A DNA stretch of 64,000 bases, taken from the NCBI GenBank assembly GCA_002633005.1, contig NMRA01000032.1, forward strand, positions 1,143,692-1,207,691, given 5' to 3'. This document shows positions 1 to 15,100 of the stretch, one piece after another (the stretch's first letter is position 1; every line of letters begins with the position of its first letter). The notes below the pieces were generated by a model, which was not told the DNA's origin, ran no database searches, and saw only the letters and a list, made by a program, of their open reading frames with translations. The translations under genes and the position numbers were made by a program. Source of the stretch: Phoronis australis (lineage: Eukaryota; Phoronida; Phoronidae).

Positions 1-149
1 GCAAATGAAGGAGCTAGCTGACTTGGGTGTTCAGTGTGATATATTATGTGATATGGAACCAGTGGAGAGAGCCGAGGTGCTGAGGTCACAGTTGACAGCA
101 CTGCAGAGCGAGATAACCGACCTCAAGTTGACGGCTCTGGAAAACCAAG
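1..149 (+). CDS. SYNE1: nesprin exon, 5' end outside the window
   Basis: Reading starts at base 2 (QMKELADLGVQCDILC) and runs without a stop to a GTACGA donor at 150. It ends in phase 1; the split Gly codon is completed by the next exon. Confidence 0.8.
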
Positions 150-3100
150 GTACGAATAGGGTGTTGGATTGTGCAAGAATTTAAGGACCATATGTGTAAG
201 ATTCGTCGCTGAATTGAACAGTAATATTGTTGATCACTTTTTTTGAAATTGTTCTAGAAATATTAGGTCTGGCCTGGCAACAACTTAGTTCTGTTAGTTT
301 AGACAACATTAAGGAACACCTTTTTTGAGCGTGGTATTGATTGCCAACCTGAGATTCACGTCATGTAGTCCAAGCTCATATTACGGGTGGATGCTCATCT
401 ATGACTCTGTCTCTTGAAAATGTATAATATTTAGTTTTCTAACGGTTGTATTGCATGCCATGCAGTCTGATCTTGTCTTCCTCGGGTAGCATGCGTCAAG
501 TTTATACCAGTGGATCAAAAAGAAAACTGTAAATTGTAAGTTGGACATGACAGCAGTACTATAAGCTCTTCCATGAAATTCCAAAATTTGTCATTTGTAT
601 TCACCACAACCAAAATGGGAAAGAAAACTGTCCAGTCATATTCTGGTTCACTGTCGTTTTCATAAGTTAGACTTATTAGTTAAAGTAGATAAAATTAAAG
701 TACAATTCAGAAATTCCTGACCTCGAAGTTTGGAGATTTTTCTGGAATTTTTTTGTTGTAGTGATAGGAGTCTGCTTTTTGACTTTCACGTAAGATGCAT
801 ATCTTATTGACTGTATATCGTTTTGACATTAGGCAAACTTAGAGATGCAGCAAGAGAGGCAGAACGCCACCAGGACTCTGAGTCCACAACTTCAGAGTCT
901 ACTGAATGGATACCAGACACCCGTGCCACCATGTCCACTCCTATGTTGGCTGAACTCAGCAGTAAGAAGGCCGCGGAACAGAACGAGGTTCAACAAGGAC
1001 TCGAATCTGATTTGACCGCTCACACAAAGCTGATGCGATCGCTGTCCATAGACACCCAAGCTCAAGACATCCCGAGTGGATTGGCCTCTCCAAATGTTCA
1101 GGCAGGGTGGCAGAATTTGTCTCGACGCGCCTGTGAGAAGAAGCTGCAGGTACAAGAAGCTATTGAGAAACCACCGAAGATAGAGAGAAAGACATCAGTC
1201 TACGAGCCAGTCATCATGCCTACTGAAGTAGTGAAACAGTCTGTCAGCGATGTGCTGGCCTCGTTAGAAAATGTTAAGCAGATTCCACCACACTGCAAGA
1301 ACACGTTGAAAACCCAGAAGGGGACCCTCCAACAGAAGTATCAATCTTCAATGGAGGAGGTCACATCATGGTTGGACAATGTGGAGGCTGTCATGTTCAC
1401 TGTAGATGCTGATAAGAGTCCGGAGGAACAGTTGGAAGATGGCGCAAACATATTGCAGAACTTGCAGGCAATGAAAAGCCAGGTTGAACAGTTGAAGGAG
1501 ATGTGCCCACAGGTACTGCAGTATACGGAGGCGGAGGCGAGGCCACTGGTACGACAGTCGCTGGCAGATGTGGAAGAGAGGCTGAAGACAATGGAGATGC
1601 AGTCACGGCAACACCAGAGGGAGCTGGAAGGACACAACCAGAGCTGGTTGGAGTATCAGGTGGGTGGAATGTTTATGGGTTTGCACTCTGTTTTTTTCTT
1701 TTTTCATGCATTTATTCTTAGTGAATGTTGAACACATTACCAGAAATTACCATATTTGGCACATGACTATATTTTGTATCAGGTGGTAGTAATAGTCTGC
1801 TATGAGATTGCAGGATTTTGTGCATGTTTTTGGAATAGTATGAGTTGCAGCATAGAACATTCACTGTAATCGTAAGATTAAAGGTTACCCAATGGTTCAG
1901 CTGTTTTTTTGTGAGATTCGTTCCTATTCCTTTGTCTACAATGACTTCCATGAACCTGAACAAGTGGTTCATTTGTCAGAGTTCCTTGTTAGTCTCACCA
2001 TCACTGCTAAATAATCACGTTTCAACATTCACATTCCAGACTGATGTTCAGTCACTGCAATCTAAGTTAGTGGATGCTCAGCAACTCCTCCAATCACTTC
2101 CACAGGAGAGTTTAGATGTGCAATTGAATTCCACAAAGGTTGGTACCTAAGTATTTTCACCTCAGATGGTTTCGTCTAGCATCATTGTTTTCTCTGCCAC
2201 TTAACTGTGTGCCTTCTATATGTGCCTTGCTTCACCCAGTAACAGAATTAAGCTTGATTGTTTCTCAATTTATTGAGAAATTGTGGCAGGACTGGGAAAC
2301 TACAAAGGGGCTGGACTACAGTGTTTACTGGTTATGTGTTTACAATAGCCTAGAAAGCTTATTTCTTGGGTCATGACTGGATCGGTCCAGGTCCCTTCTA
2401 AATTCACTCATCAGAAAAACACCTTAAATGTTACAAAGAGTGTCTTTTGGTGTCCTCTCATGTCTTTTCAGCATAATGTTATTGTAACTGTCATGTTTTA
2501 AGTATTAAGCATTTGCAATGAACTGAATAAATTTCTATGGACAATTTCATTGACTCAATTTAGTGTGTTATTTATGGAATTAAAGGTATCATCGTTCTTT
2601 ATGTAGAATCTTGAGCAGACTCTGAAAGTGTACGAATCCCAATTGATGAAGTTGTCTAGAAGAGTGGAGGAAATGCGTGGTGAATACATGACAGCCTTGC
2701 CAGCTGATCTCACTGACCTTCAGTGTCTCTGGCAGGAACTGGCAGCCGAGGTTAGTTGATTTGTATATTCCATGGTCGTCCATGGGTCTTGGCAGTAGAA
2801 ACTTGACTGTTTTTGTCACAAAATTGTAGTTGCACTTTTTTATTTTGTTATGTTTTTATTTTGTTATGTTTTGTAAGATGGTGTGGTGTATATTCGGTTT
2901 TATTTCACACACTGTGGGAAAAATATTTAATTTATTTTCTGCGAAATCAGTGGAGAATTACCGTTAGTGAATACTTGATTCAACTTCCTCTTGTACATTT
3001 AGGTCAATGAACAAAAAGCTGCACAGCATAGTGCTACCACTAATCAGAGTCAGTATGAGAAGATGGTAGAGGAATATGCAGAGTTCCTAGAGACTGCTGA

Positions 3101-6100
3101 GCAGAAGCTGAAGACAGACTCTATGGCGGCGAACAGCTTGCCTCATCTTAAGGAGCAACTGAAAACCCACAAGAACTTCTTCGCAGGGCTAGAGAGCCAC
3201 AAGGCAACCCTCGATGCTCTGTCGCAAAAGGTCGACCCATTGACCAAGAAGAGATTCCAGCCGTTACACGACCGGTTACATGGATTGACTGTAATTGTTC
3301 AAGACCGTGCCAGTCTGAAGGGTCAGCGGATGGAACGGGCCGTCCAGCAGTGGCAACAGTTTGATGACCAGTTCTGCAAGTGTCAACGGTTGTTGCAGAA
3401 CCTTGAGAAACAGATTCCAAAATTGGATGATGTTCAGTCCTTAGATGAGATCAGACAGGCTATTGATAATTATCACAGTCTACAATCACAACTGAATGAA
3501 GAGAAACCGACAATGTATCAAACTGTGGATAAAGGCAGGCAACTGTTGAGTGCTGTCTGCTGCCCTTCTGTGGAGACGTCTGTTACTGAGTTTGCAGAGA
3601 AATGGGTCAACTTGAACAATGAAGCATCACACCAAGTACAGAGGTTAGTTCTTCTGGTGCAAACCTCTCAAAGTTGGAGAACCTTATTTTACCTGGATTA
3701 TTGGTTTGTTTTGAATTCTTTGGAATTGAAACTGGATGAGACTCCACACGCACTGAGGTCGTTTATATTCGATTGCCAGTTTTTTAAGACTTCTGGGATA
3801 CCAACAAAGTTGTTGTGATTGTTGTTAGAGAATGCAAGTGTACATGGCTTTGAGGTTTTTTGTAACCAAATGAAGGATCCTTCTTCATTTCAATGTGTAA
3901 CATACAAAAATCAGATTGATTTGAACTTCAGTCATTCTATTCGCCAAACGGGTTTCCAGCAACTTAAGAAACATGGTCTTAGTGTACTCTGATGTAATGC
4001 AATTAATAGCCTGAGTGTACAAATCTGCAATGAATGTTATGGAGTGGTGTTTGTGCCAACTACAAGATTCAAACGTAATGATTTAGCCAAATGTGCAACC
4101 ACTGTACCACCAACTGTTTGTAGTCAAAAGCTTTTGCAAGGTCTATAAATTGTTTCAAATGAAGAGTGCATGATATTAGAGTTATTTCCACCAATATAAC
4201 AGGTTTCAAATGTTTTTTTCTTTGTGTTTAACAGCCTGGAGAATGTGGTTGACCTGTGGGAAAGGTTTGATCTTGATAGTGACCTTCTTGTCAACTGGCT
4301 CAGTATGGCTCAGTCTAGAGTTGACGACATTGGTCAACTCAACGAAGAGGAATTGCAAGATGTTGGCATCATCAGAGAAAAAACCGACAAGTTCCTGGTA
4401 GGTGCATTGATTCACTTTAAAATGTTTTCAATATCTTGTCAACTATGCCAACTATGATTAAATCTCATTTATTTTGGACAAAAATACTTGCCAAAATATT
4501 CACAGGCTTTTGACATTGTTGTGAATGGCCACAGTTGCTTAAAACATTGCCCAATAATAGCTCTAATATTGAATGTTAGACTAATGAAGACTGTAATTTT
4601 GTGCTACTTATCTTTGATGAAAATAACAAAAAAAAATTAAAACTTGTCTGCTATATTGTGTACCATACCATGTCTGTTAAAAGCAACTTGTTAAGTTCTT
4701 TTATGCTGTAGGTATTCATTAACAAAATTTATCGTAAGTGGATGTACTAGATACTTTATTGTCTGTGAAGGAAGGTGCGTATGGTTTGTTACACGGGCAT
4801 TACTTGGTAGTTCTTAACATTTTATTCTGGGTACGGTTGCATGTGCATGCTTTTCTTCATCAACAGGAGTTCCGTAAGGAAGTTGAAAACCAGGTATCAG
4901 TCAAGTCTCGAGTCACCAGTCTTGGACACCAGTTGTTGCGCTCGCGGAAGTCCGACACGGCCAGGGTTAGATCCAAACTGGAAACCATCGACGACCAGTG
5001 GGCGCGGCTCATGTGCTTGATCCCTAACCATGAGGAGCAACTCCACTCAGCTCAAATGGACCTTCTACCATCACGACAGGCTTTGTCAGAGCTTCTCATG
5101 TGGGTAGAGAGTGTGGAGAAGGTGTTGGATGAAGATAAGGACAAGGGTGTCACTGGACTGACTGAGACGGAGCTCATGCTGCAGAAGTACAAGGTGGGTT
5201 ACTTTTATATTGAAGGTTATGTAGGACCCTTGATAAAAGTCCAAGTTTGGGTCACTTCAGACATCTCAGAAATGGCTGTTGATATGATTCTATCTCATAC
5301 TACGCTTTATGCTCTGTTCTCCAACACACTCTTAGGAATCGTTTTTGAATGTTCCTCTTTTGGGCTATCAAAATGAGTCTCATAAAAAAGTCAAAAATTG
5401 CACAAAACGAGAACGAAATGATAATTTAGAGAACTGTAGCATCATTTTTTTTAGATTTCATCTTGTATATGTTATATTGTTTGATAACAAAGTTTGTCCA
5501 TATTATTGATACGGTAGTTTTGATATCAATACCTACTTAAAAAGGCATGATCACATGACCATATTAATGGCAGATTGATAAAAAGTCAAAAATCAAATTC
5601 TGCAAGCTTTCTACTTACAGATAATATGCACTTTTAACAAGTTTATCTTTTTTGTTTTATTTTGGCTCAATACACAGACTTGTCAATAATGACCTATATA
5701 ACTTTAATGTACTTTTCCCCTGTAAGCCACGCCTGCCACGGTCAATTTCCCAATTTCTGAATGATCCAGTATTCTTTTGGTGTGTGTAGCACAAACCACG
5801 AGTTTATTTACTTCATTAATTGTTTGCCTTCCAAATATCCCTAACGTGTGTAGATGTCTGTGAATTGGGAAGCATGTCATAGGTATTTTTCTCATAAACA
5901 AGCTTGAAGTTTGATATTTGCTGTAGCTTGTGTTGTAATTAAGGTTGGAAAAGAAAATCTGATGATTATAATGGATAGATTACAAAATATGTCCTGGATC
6001 TGAAGTTAAGATATTTCGTGCAACTTTGTTTGAAATTTTACTCCGCAAATGACATTTTATTTTGTATTTTACTGAAATGTGAAGAAAATTATAATTTTGG

Positions 6101-9100
6101 CTTCACAAATTTCCACCTCGTATTTCTTTAAATACAAGTATATTTACGTGGAGAAACTTTTTTGCCACTGAATACAGAGTAATCCCTTAATTTTTGTGAT
6201 GTGGTTTGTTAGTTTTTTCAAGTGCCTTCATTACAATTTACTCATTCTTTTCCTGGCTTTTCAGGGTTTCAAAATTGATCTGAACAACAAACAGCTTACC
6301 GTCGACTTCGTCAACCAGTCGGTGCTCCAAATGAGCTCTGAGAAAGCTCGAAGTGACGATAAGACGGATTTTGCCGAGAAGCTTGGTGAGTTGAACAAGA
6401 GGTGGAAGCACCTGTCCAACAATATCGCAGATAAGATCAAGACATTGGAGGCGCTGCAGACCAAATGGGAGGACTACGACAAGTGTGTGAAGGTGTTGGT
6501 CGCTTGGTTTGATGACCAGGAGAAGAGAGTGAGAAAGTACCACCGGATTGGACACGAGATATCTGTACAACACTCGCTCAAGGAGTGTAAGGTATGTAAA
6601 CACAGGGTCACTATTTGTGCTGGGAGGCTATGGAGACTTCTATTTATCCGATGAAGAAAGCAAGGAATCTGGTGCGGCCAACAATTACTGTCCATGGGTT
6701 TGTGATGGTTCATTGATCCAAAAATCGCTGATAGGTTAAAACTGTAATAAGTGATTAATTGGAGGCCTTTGGACAAACAGAAGTATTAGACCTTCATGGA
6801 CGGTAACTAAATCATATGGCATTGCCTTGTACAGTTTCTCTAATCTACGGTTAACATGGTCAGCACAGTCTGATATGTTGGCTGCCATGGTTATTGGTTG
6901 AGAATTGTGTAACGTAGAGGTGTCCACTCACAGATCTAGTCTTTGTAATCAGATAATCCGTTTGTGTTTTGATAGAGCCTGGATGGTCTGTTGAAGAAGA
7001 AGGAAGATGAGATCGAGAACGTGAAGAAGGCAGGCCTGGCGCTGGCCTCAACAGGCCTGAGTTCACCAGACTGTCAGAGGGAGGTGAAGAAGACGGTGGA
7101 TCAGCTGAACCAACAGTGGGCAGCACTAGACCATCAGGTAGAGCCAGTGGTTGGTTAAACAACATGAAGGTGTCAAATTTGTAATGTTATTGTGTTTTAC
7201 GTTGCTGTGTTCTCAGCAAAACACCAACATTTTTCATTTTCATAGATTACAAACTCAAAATTCCGTGTTCACTCTTAGGCCATGGCTGCCTGACAAAGAT
7301 CTATTCTCTCCTGAAATCTAACTTGCATTGTTTTTCAGACTTGTTGTTCCATGCAAAATGTTACTTCAGAGTAGTGAAATAAGGCCGTGCAGAACACTAT
7401 TTTGTGTCCTGTGTACAAAACAACAGAAATTGTGTGGAAATGTTACCAGAAAGACAAGATCTCAAATTTTGGACTGTGCTGAATGTATCACATTCCTGCT
7501 AGTTTATCATGTTGTTTGCCTGTGTTATCCCTTGCCAAGTATGAGTCTCCTGCAAATTTACCGAGTCAGGCCCAGTAAGTATTACGTAATGGCATTTTGT
7601 TGTGGGCATAAATCATGAGATTGACAAGAAGCATTTGCTTGAATCATGGCCATTCGCCTCACTAATTGTAGGTGCGCCAGCTAGTTAATAACTTGGGAGA
7701 CATCCTGCGCAATTGGCAGTCCTATCACGACACACTGCAGAAGGTTACATATGTCTTGACGGAGGCAGACTATGTTCTGTCTCGTTATCAATATGTGAGC
7801 GGAGACGTGGAATCATTCAGGAACCTTGTCTTCAAGCTTAGGGTGAGTTCACATGCCTTAAGTAAATGTCTGTAAAAGTATTGATTGTTAGTAAATGTGA
7901 TTTACTATTAAATTAGTTTGTGAGTTTGTAGTTCAATATAATTGTTATTGTGCGGTGTAACAATGTCTGACATGGCACTTATTCAGGGGACTTGTCCAGA
8001 TGCTGCTGGTTGGCATCATTTTTCTTGCCATAAGTCTGTCCTCAATTGTCAGATCTCGCCTCTTTATGATCTTGGATCCAGGCCTGTTTATTGCTATTTA
8101 TTTTCTGAAATTGACTTAACCATTACTTTTAAAACCAACTTGTTTCTTGATGACTTGTCATGTTTCATTGTCTTGTAATCTTGTTCCTACCCTTGGTATT
8201 CACAGGGCATGCAGGCAGAGTTTGACCAGCATAGTGACGTCTTGACCAGATACAAGGAGCTGGCCAATCACCTGATCCAGGTTTGTGAACCTGTGGTCAG
8301 TCAGTCCCTGCAGAGGTCAGTGGCTGACCTACAGACCCGCTGGTCGAACAACTCAACCTTGTACACCAAGAAGATCGACAAGTTCCAGACTAGTTTGGAC
8401 ACTTGGGAGAAATACGAGGTGGATTTCGCATCGGCATCGAGTTGGATCGAAGTGAGGGAGAGACGTTGCGCAAGGCTTCTGTTGCTAAGAGACGATGCTA
8501 AGAACAAGCAGAACCACCTCAAGGAGAGCTTGGTAACTATTTTGTTTAGTTGGTGATGTTAGTTGATGACCATGTTATTGTTCAGTGGTTTTTGAACATT
8601 TGGGTGAAAGTGCATTCAATGCCTTGATTATTATTTTCCAGCAAAGCTCTTGATAATCAGTGATGTTTTTTATCAGTTGATATTTCTGTTTTCCTTTCAG
8701 CTATAACATTTGTGAATATTTCATACAAGTCAAAGGATTGTGCGAATTATCAAAAGTGTTCTCAAGTGTTTATTAATGTCAGTCATCCGTGACTGAACAT
8801 ACATTACAGCATTTTCCTCAACCTTTATTTTGAATGTTAGTTCTGTTAGAAAATTATAAGAGACTACGTGAACACTTGCATTGTATACAGTCAGGTTGAA
8901 CGCTTGTATTGTTGGCCCCATGATAAGAACGTCAAGCTTCTTTTTCATTTCATTTTTCATTCACTTAGCTTTTATAACTTTTCAGCATTTGCAAGAAGAG
9001 GTAGATGACCACCAGGATGTGTTGAGGGACCTCGGTCATCTGTCGGATACCATTAAACCCAAAATGGACAACACCACCGCCATAAGCATTACATCGAGAG

Positions 9101-12100
9101 AGACGGAGCTAAGCCAGAGACTGTCGAGTTTGAGGCAGTCCATATCTAAGCATGTTCAGAACCTAAACACAGACTTGAGCAATGAGAAACTGTTCAGAGA
9201 TGCCCTGTCAGTCGTGGAAGAGTTCCTGTCACACGCAAGCTATGTGCTGGCTTCCAGTGACCCCAACAAACACTCGGAACAGTCGGCCTTTAAGAAACGA
9301 TTGGATGAGTTGAAAAGTCTCACAGTGGAATTCACCACACACCAGTGCCACCTGGATTTGTTGAACGACATCGGTTACCGCCTGTCCCTGAGTGAGAATG
9401 ATTCTGCGAAGTTGAAGGAAGTCAACCGGAGGTGGCAGCAGTTGTTTAGCGAGACTGCCACCAGGCTGCGCTCTGTCCAGTCGAACCTGTTGTTACAGCA
9501 GAGCTTCCAACAAAAGTGTGAGTCTTGGATGCTGTTCCTAGCACAGATTGAACAAAGCCTGGCAGTGGACATCGCTGGCAGCTACCAAGGGCTTCTGGAG
9601 CAACAGAAAACATATGAGGTAATAAGCTTTGTAGGTGATACAGCTTAAATTATTCAAATTTATTATTTTTTAAAGGTAGGGCTTGGGGTATGGAATCATT
9701 TGTTATACTTGAACAATGATACAGCAATTTTGTAGGCTTTTATGCTCATGACTGCTCCTCCTAATAGTAACTTTTGGTTAATTTTAAAGAGTAACTTCTC
9801 CTATTACTTTTGGGGTTTTGAAAATTGTTGATTTATGCAAACACAAGGTTGTGAGTGTGTAGTGCAAATCAACAGTGTTATGAATTTTGTAGTGACATGG
9901 TTTTCTTGAGGGCAAGTAGGTTGTGGCTGACTATGCTGTTTAAATGGGAATTTTAAAACTCGTAACTTTATATCAGGAGACCACTTGATTAACTGTCTTC
10001 AAATTTCACAGTTGATCTTTATTTTAGAAAGCTTTAATAAGCTAACAAACCACAACGCTTGCGCCCCCTGGTGTGTCTATTGTCATCGATCGATTGTATT
10101 AGACTACACACAAAATACATAAAAGGAACGACAGTGATGATGAGACATGGTGACAAGTAAATTAAACAGATGAAATGGTTATAGAGGAGAGAACTAAAAC
10201 GTGTAGAACCAGGATAACACATCAAGAAAGTGAGACCACACTTATTTCCGTGTTGGATCCTTAAAAATAATGTTATCCAGTGAAAAGACGTGAAGACAGA
10301 CAAAATCATACAAAGCACTAACAATAAGTGAAAGATTTGTACAGGCATGGAAAGAAAAAAATTAAAAAATGGGTAAACAATATAAGAAATACTCTAACAT
10401 TTTTCTGGTGCAGGTCTTCCAAGCTGAAATCTATGGCAGGCAGCAGATTCTGCAGTCCATCATCAACGATGGTCACAAGATGATGCAAGGCGGTAGTCAT
10501 GACGACCAGCAGGAGTTCAACAGAAAGCTTACACTATTGGACCAGCAATGGCAGAGTGTAATGAAAAGAGCCAATCAGAGGAAGGCTATCATTGACTCCA
10601 ATGTGAGCCAGTGGAAGAATTATATGCATAACAAGGAGAAGCTGTGCAACTGGTTGAATAAGACTGAGGAGGGTCTGGCAGTGTTTGATGTTCCCACGCT
10701 GTCACTGCACAAGGTCAGGTCACTGCTGGGTCAACTCAAGGTAGGTCAAAGTCACCAAAACATGATATGCTTCATATTGATGAATTATTGTGGCAGGGAT
10801 CCAGGATTTTTACTAGGGAGAGGTCAAGGAACAAGAAAAGATGTTGCTTGAGATTTTTTCTGTCAGCTGTGGACTAGTGCCATACGTGGTGTTCCAGAGC
10901 TACGGGACCTCTGTATCCACGTGTGAATTCATTGGGATGTAAAATTGGATTCTTCAAGGTGTAATGTGAAAGGAAATCTGTATGTGGCCATGTGTAGTTA
11001 ACCGAGGCGTTGTTTCAGCTATTTTTCTCAGTTATTGTTATTGGAATTATATGACTGCTTGGTAATCACGGTGAGCTCTTCTTTGTTAATACATTCTGAA
11101 TTTGACAAAGACAAGCCCTTCCTTCTGAGTGTTGTAGTCATGATGTGTTTGTCATTGCAGACATTCCACAAGGATGTGGCTCGCCATGAGCCCAAGTACC
11201 AGAAGTTACAAGAGTGTGGCCGCCTGCTCATTCATATCTCTGACAAGGAGTCTGAACAACAATTGAATGCAGACCTGACCAGCATACAGCAGCAATGGTT
11301 CCAGGTAAACCTGACATTTAGCTCTTTTAGTTGTATGTCATCTAGAGTTGTCCTACCCGTCTGTTGTGCCATGACAACAGCGTTTTTGACCTTGTGTGCA
11401 GCTGGTAGTTATCTATTGTAATTGTTATGCAATGTTCTGACATGGAGAAATTTGTTATTTCATTTGAGATTTTAGTTTCTTCAATGAATGAATTAGTATT
11501 TTATTGGAATCTTCTTGGCTAACGGAGCTATTTCCAGCATTGGAATTTAATATTAAAACAGTTGATTCCATCTTAAGTAAGAAATCGTCAACCCTTTGTT
11601 CATATGTCGTCATCAATTTCCGTTAGGTGATCGGTAAAGTGGATGGTCGACGTGAACATCTTGACAGCATCATGAAGTTGTGGAACAGCTGTGAGAATAA
11701 CATTGAGGACATTCTCAGCTGGCTGAAGGATGTACGCACCAGCTTGAACCATGACCTACCAGAACAGTATGACCAGTTGCAAAATGAAATTCATAAATGC
11801 ACAGTAAGTAACGGTTCTTTTTCTTTTTTTACGCTAAGATACATCTTTATTGACTTCTGGAAAGCTTTTGACCCAGTTGTAGATAATGAGATTTTGAAAC
11901 AAAAATTCTTTACACCTAGAAATAATTAACAACTTCTGAACACATTTTATTCATTTTTGAGTTTCTAGAATTATAATAAAACAATCACTTAGTCTAATGT
12001 TGTCGTAATTGATTCCTAGGTATTTTTGTGTTTTTGGTTGCCTGCTGTTGGCAGTGATCCTGAAATGATTTGAAATTCATGTTTGAAATTTTGGACTGTG

Positions 12101-15100
12101 GCTTTGGAATTAACAAACCCAATCGTGTCATCTTATAATGTGAATAACATGTTTATGCCTTTATAATATTCTAGTATCTAAAAATTAAAAGTTTTCTAAA
12201 ATTTCAAGTCAGATAGATGCCAATTATTATGTTGCATTCTCTCAGGAGTTTGAGGCATCTTTTGCATTGAACAAGAACAAACGAGATGACTTGGCCACGG
12301 CTGAACAGCAGCTCTCCCTGTTGGTCAATTCTGAAGACGTCACCATCCTCCGTCAGCGAATCACCCTCATCAACAAGCAGTGGGAGGAGCTTCACAGTCA
12401 GGTGGAGATGCAGAAACAGCGAATCAACAACAAGTTGTATGAGTGGGTGTCCTTCAATGAAAAGAACAAAGAGATCAGTGATTGGTTGACTCAGATGGAG
12501 GCTCGTGTGTCGTCCAGCAAAGAGTACCATATTGAGGACTTGCTTCAGAAATTAGAGAAGGTATGCTTGCATGCTTCACACTACTACTTTCTGAATTGCG
12601 TATTTTTGTTATCAAGTCTGAGGGCTTTGGATGTTATTGGCTTCTCGTGATTTTTGCTAAGTAGAACTTGGCTTTTGATTGGTGGTTGTTATTCTTTGTT
12701 TTAGTTTGTTCATTTGATAACCATTTACTACAACTATTCTGTTATCGTAATTTTTTAAAGCTTGAACATAACTTTGAAAATTAGTGTGGAGTCCGTGTTT
12801 GCCTTGCTTTAAATGTATATTGCATGACTGTGTTTTTGAATATTTGTATTTACTTAATTGTTAATAATTCATTGCTTGTTTGATTTAATTTGTGCAATTC
12901 AGGTTGTTTTGAGACAGGTAACAATTACACAGCAGCTGCATGAAGTCTTGTGTTGTGAAACCAACCTTTCTGTATCTGAGTCAGTTTTGTCTTTTTGGTT
13001 AATAAACAGAATATTTCAGTTTTTATGACCATATGAGACAGCTAGCTTTCCGCGATATCAGGACAAAAAATGTTGCAATACAAGAGTTCTTATTTTGGTT
13101 TTCTCATTTATGATGTTTTAAGTTTATTATCCCATCTGTTTCCACTAACATTGATGCATGAGCCGTTGTCCTTAATTTTTTTATTGTTTGTGGAAACAGA
13201 AAATTTGCTCATTGAACTTAGTGTCCTGACTCTCACAACTAAATGGCTTTCCTTAATCATCTCATAAGTTAAGTGAGCACTCATGGACAAAAGCAGTATT
13301 GTATATCAAGGTTATGCAGGACTGTAGTAAGTCGTCTAAATCTGGCTAAATTTGGATTAGCATATCTCCAAAACAACTGATCAGATTCTTAAAGAAACTT
13401 TCAGATTCTATGCTTAATGTGCTGTTTCTCCAAAACAATGACACGATTTTTTAATTTTCTACTTTTGTATGAGGGGCTATAAAATTAGGACTTAATCAGT
13501 GATTTTTATAAAGAAAATCATAATTCACATGAAACGAGAATGTAATAAATAATTTTAATTGGAAAACTAACAGCGTTTTTAAGATTTTATCTCGAACATT
13601 TATTTCAAATGAAATTTACCCGCATGTTCTTGATACCATTGGTTATTTGTGAATGTACCTTTCGTTTTTGCTAAATCTTACTAAAAACGCCTGGTCATGT
13701 GGCCTAGTTAATGGCAGATTTGAGTCAAGTCAAAATTTAAATTCTGGTGGCTTTCAACTTTCGGAATATGTATGCTTTTACCAAGTTAAAGTCTATAGTT
13801 TTGAAGATATTTGGCTAAAACACAAGCTCGTCTATGAGGCTATACATAACCTTAAAGGAAGATGGTTAACCAATAAAGTAATACAAAAGAATGGCAATGA
13901 TGATGAAGGAATACTAAGAATAACTGAACATGTTTCTGACTGGTCAAATGGATCAGCTCATCTGAATATCGGTGGACATTTGCTCAACAGGATTACAAGC
14001 AGGAAATGAAAGCTATAGAGGTGGCCAAACAGGAGTTGTTCAGCCACGGGGAGAGGTTGAAGAAGGCGAGTAGCGAGATTCGAGCCAACGACATCGCTTA
14101 CAAGATGATGAAACTGGAGGACAAATGGCAGAGACTGCAGAACCTCTGCACCATGAGGTAAGGTGTGATGGACTGTTAAGGTGCACTTCTGTAACAGTAG
14201 GAGGGTGTTTGGGTTCAACTCTGTAATGATGGCTAATACGTCTCGAGTTTTTTGAAAATCGCTCCATGTTAGGCATAAAATTTGCATAATTATTTTGCCC
14301 TCTTTTTACTAAAATCGTTTTAAAAAGTATCTTGATTGATTACTGTGTTTAAGCCAGGGACTATAGAGAATATGTCATTCAATCATATGTTGTTGTCACT
14401 TATACATTATGGATATATTTATGGAGAAGGTAAATTGCATTTATTCAGAAATTTGAAATCCAAAGACGAGTACCTCAGGTATAAAATAGAGGATCTTTTC
14501 TTTCAGTCCAGCTTAACATATTTTATTGCACTGTTATATTGAACTTTCAAGAACACTTAACATGACTTCTGTTCAACCAAGTCCAATGGCAAGCGTCCAG
14601 CATTCATAACTCCTTAGTGATGTGAAAGCACAAAGTGATTATTGCTGGGTCAAAGTTCAAGTTCTGGTTTGCAAGTTGGGTCAAGTGGTAAAATAACACC
14701 TCAATTTTTATATTCACAAACATTATGCTATGGACTTTTTTTACACTCATCATTGGAACATCCCACCACACAACTGTCACAGTGGTAATTTGACAGGATT
14801 TGGAAAAAACACAGGCAGAGAATTCCCCCTGCCTTTATTCTCTATCCCAATCACAGTAGAACTGTAGGTGGTGCTGATGTTCAACAAATGACTACGTATT
14901 TGTGAAAAGCAAAATTATCGTTTCTACTGAAGCTTGTACCATTCATATTTTGTCTCCAACTAGGCTGAAAAAGCTTCAAGAGACCCTCAACGCTGTCCAC
15001 CAACTAGAGGTCAGTATGGCCAGTCTGAGAATGTGGCTGGCACGAATTGAACATGACCTTGGCAGCCCGCTGGTCTATGTCAGCGCCACCTTTGGAGAGA

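Noticed and set aside
13653-14009. 118-codon frame ahead of the nesprin exon at 13991
   Set aside because: Only the part after the AG at 13989-13990 continues the nesprin phase; the rest is the family A repeat.
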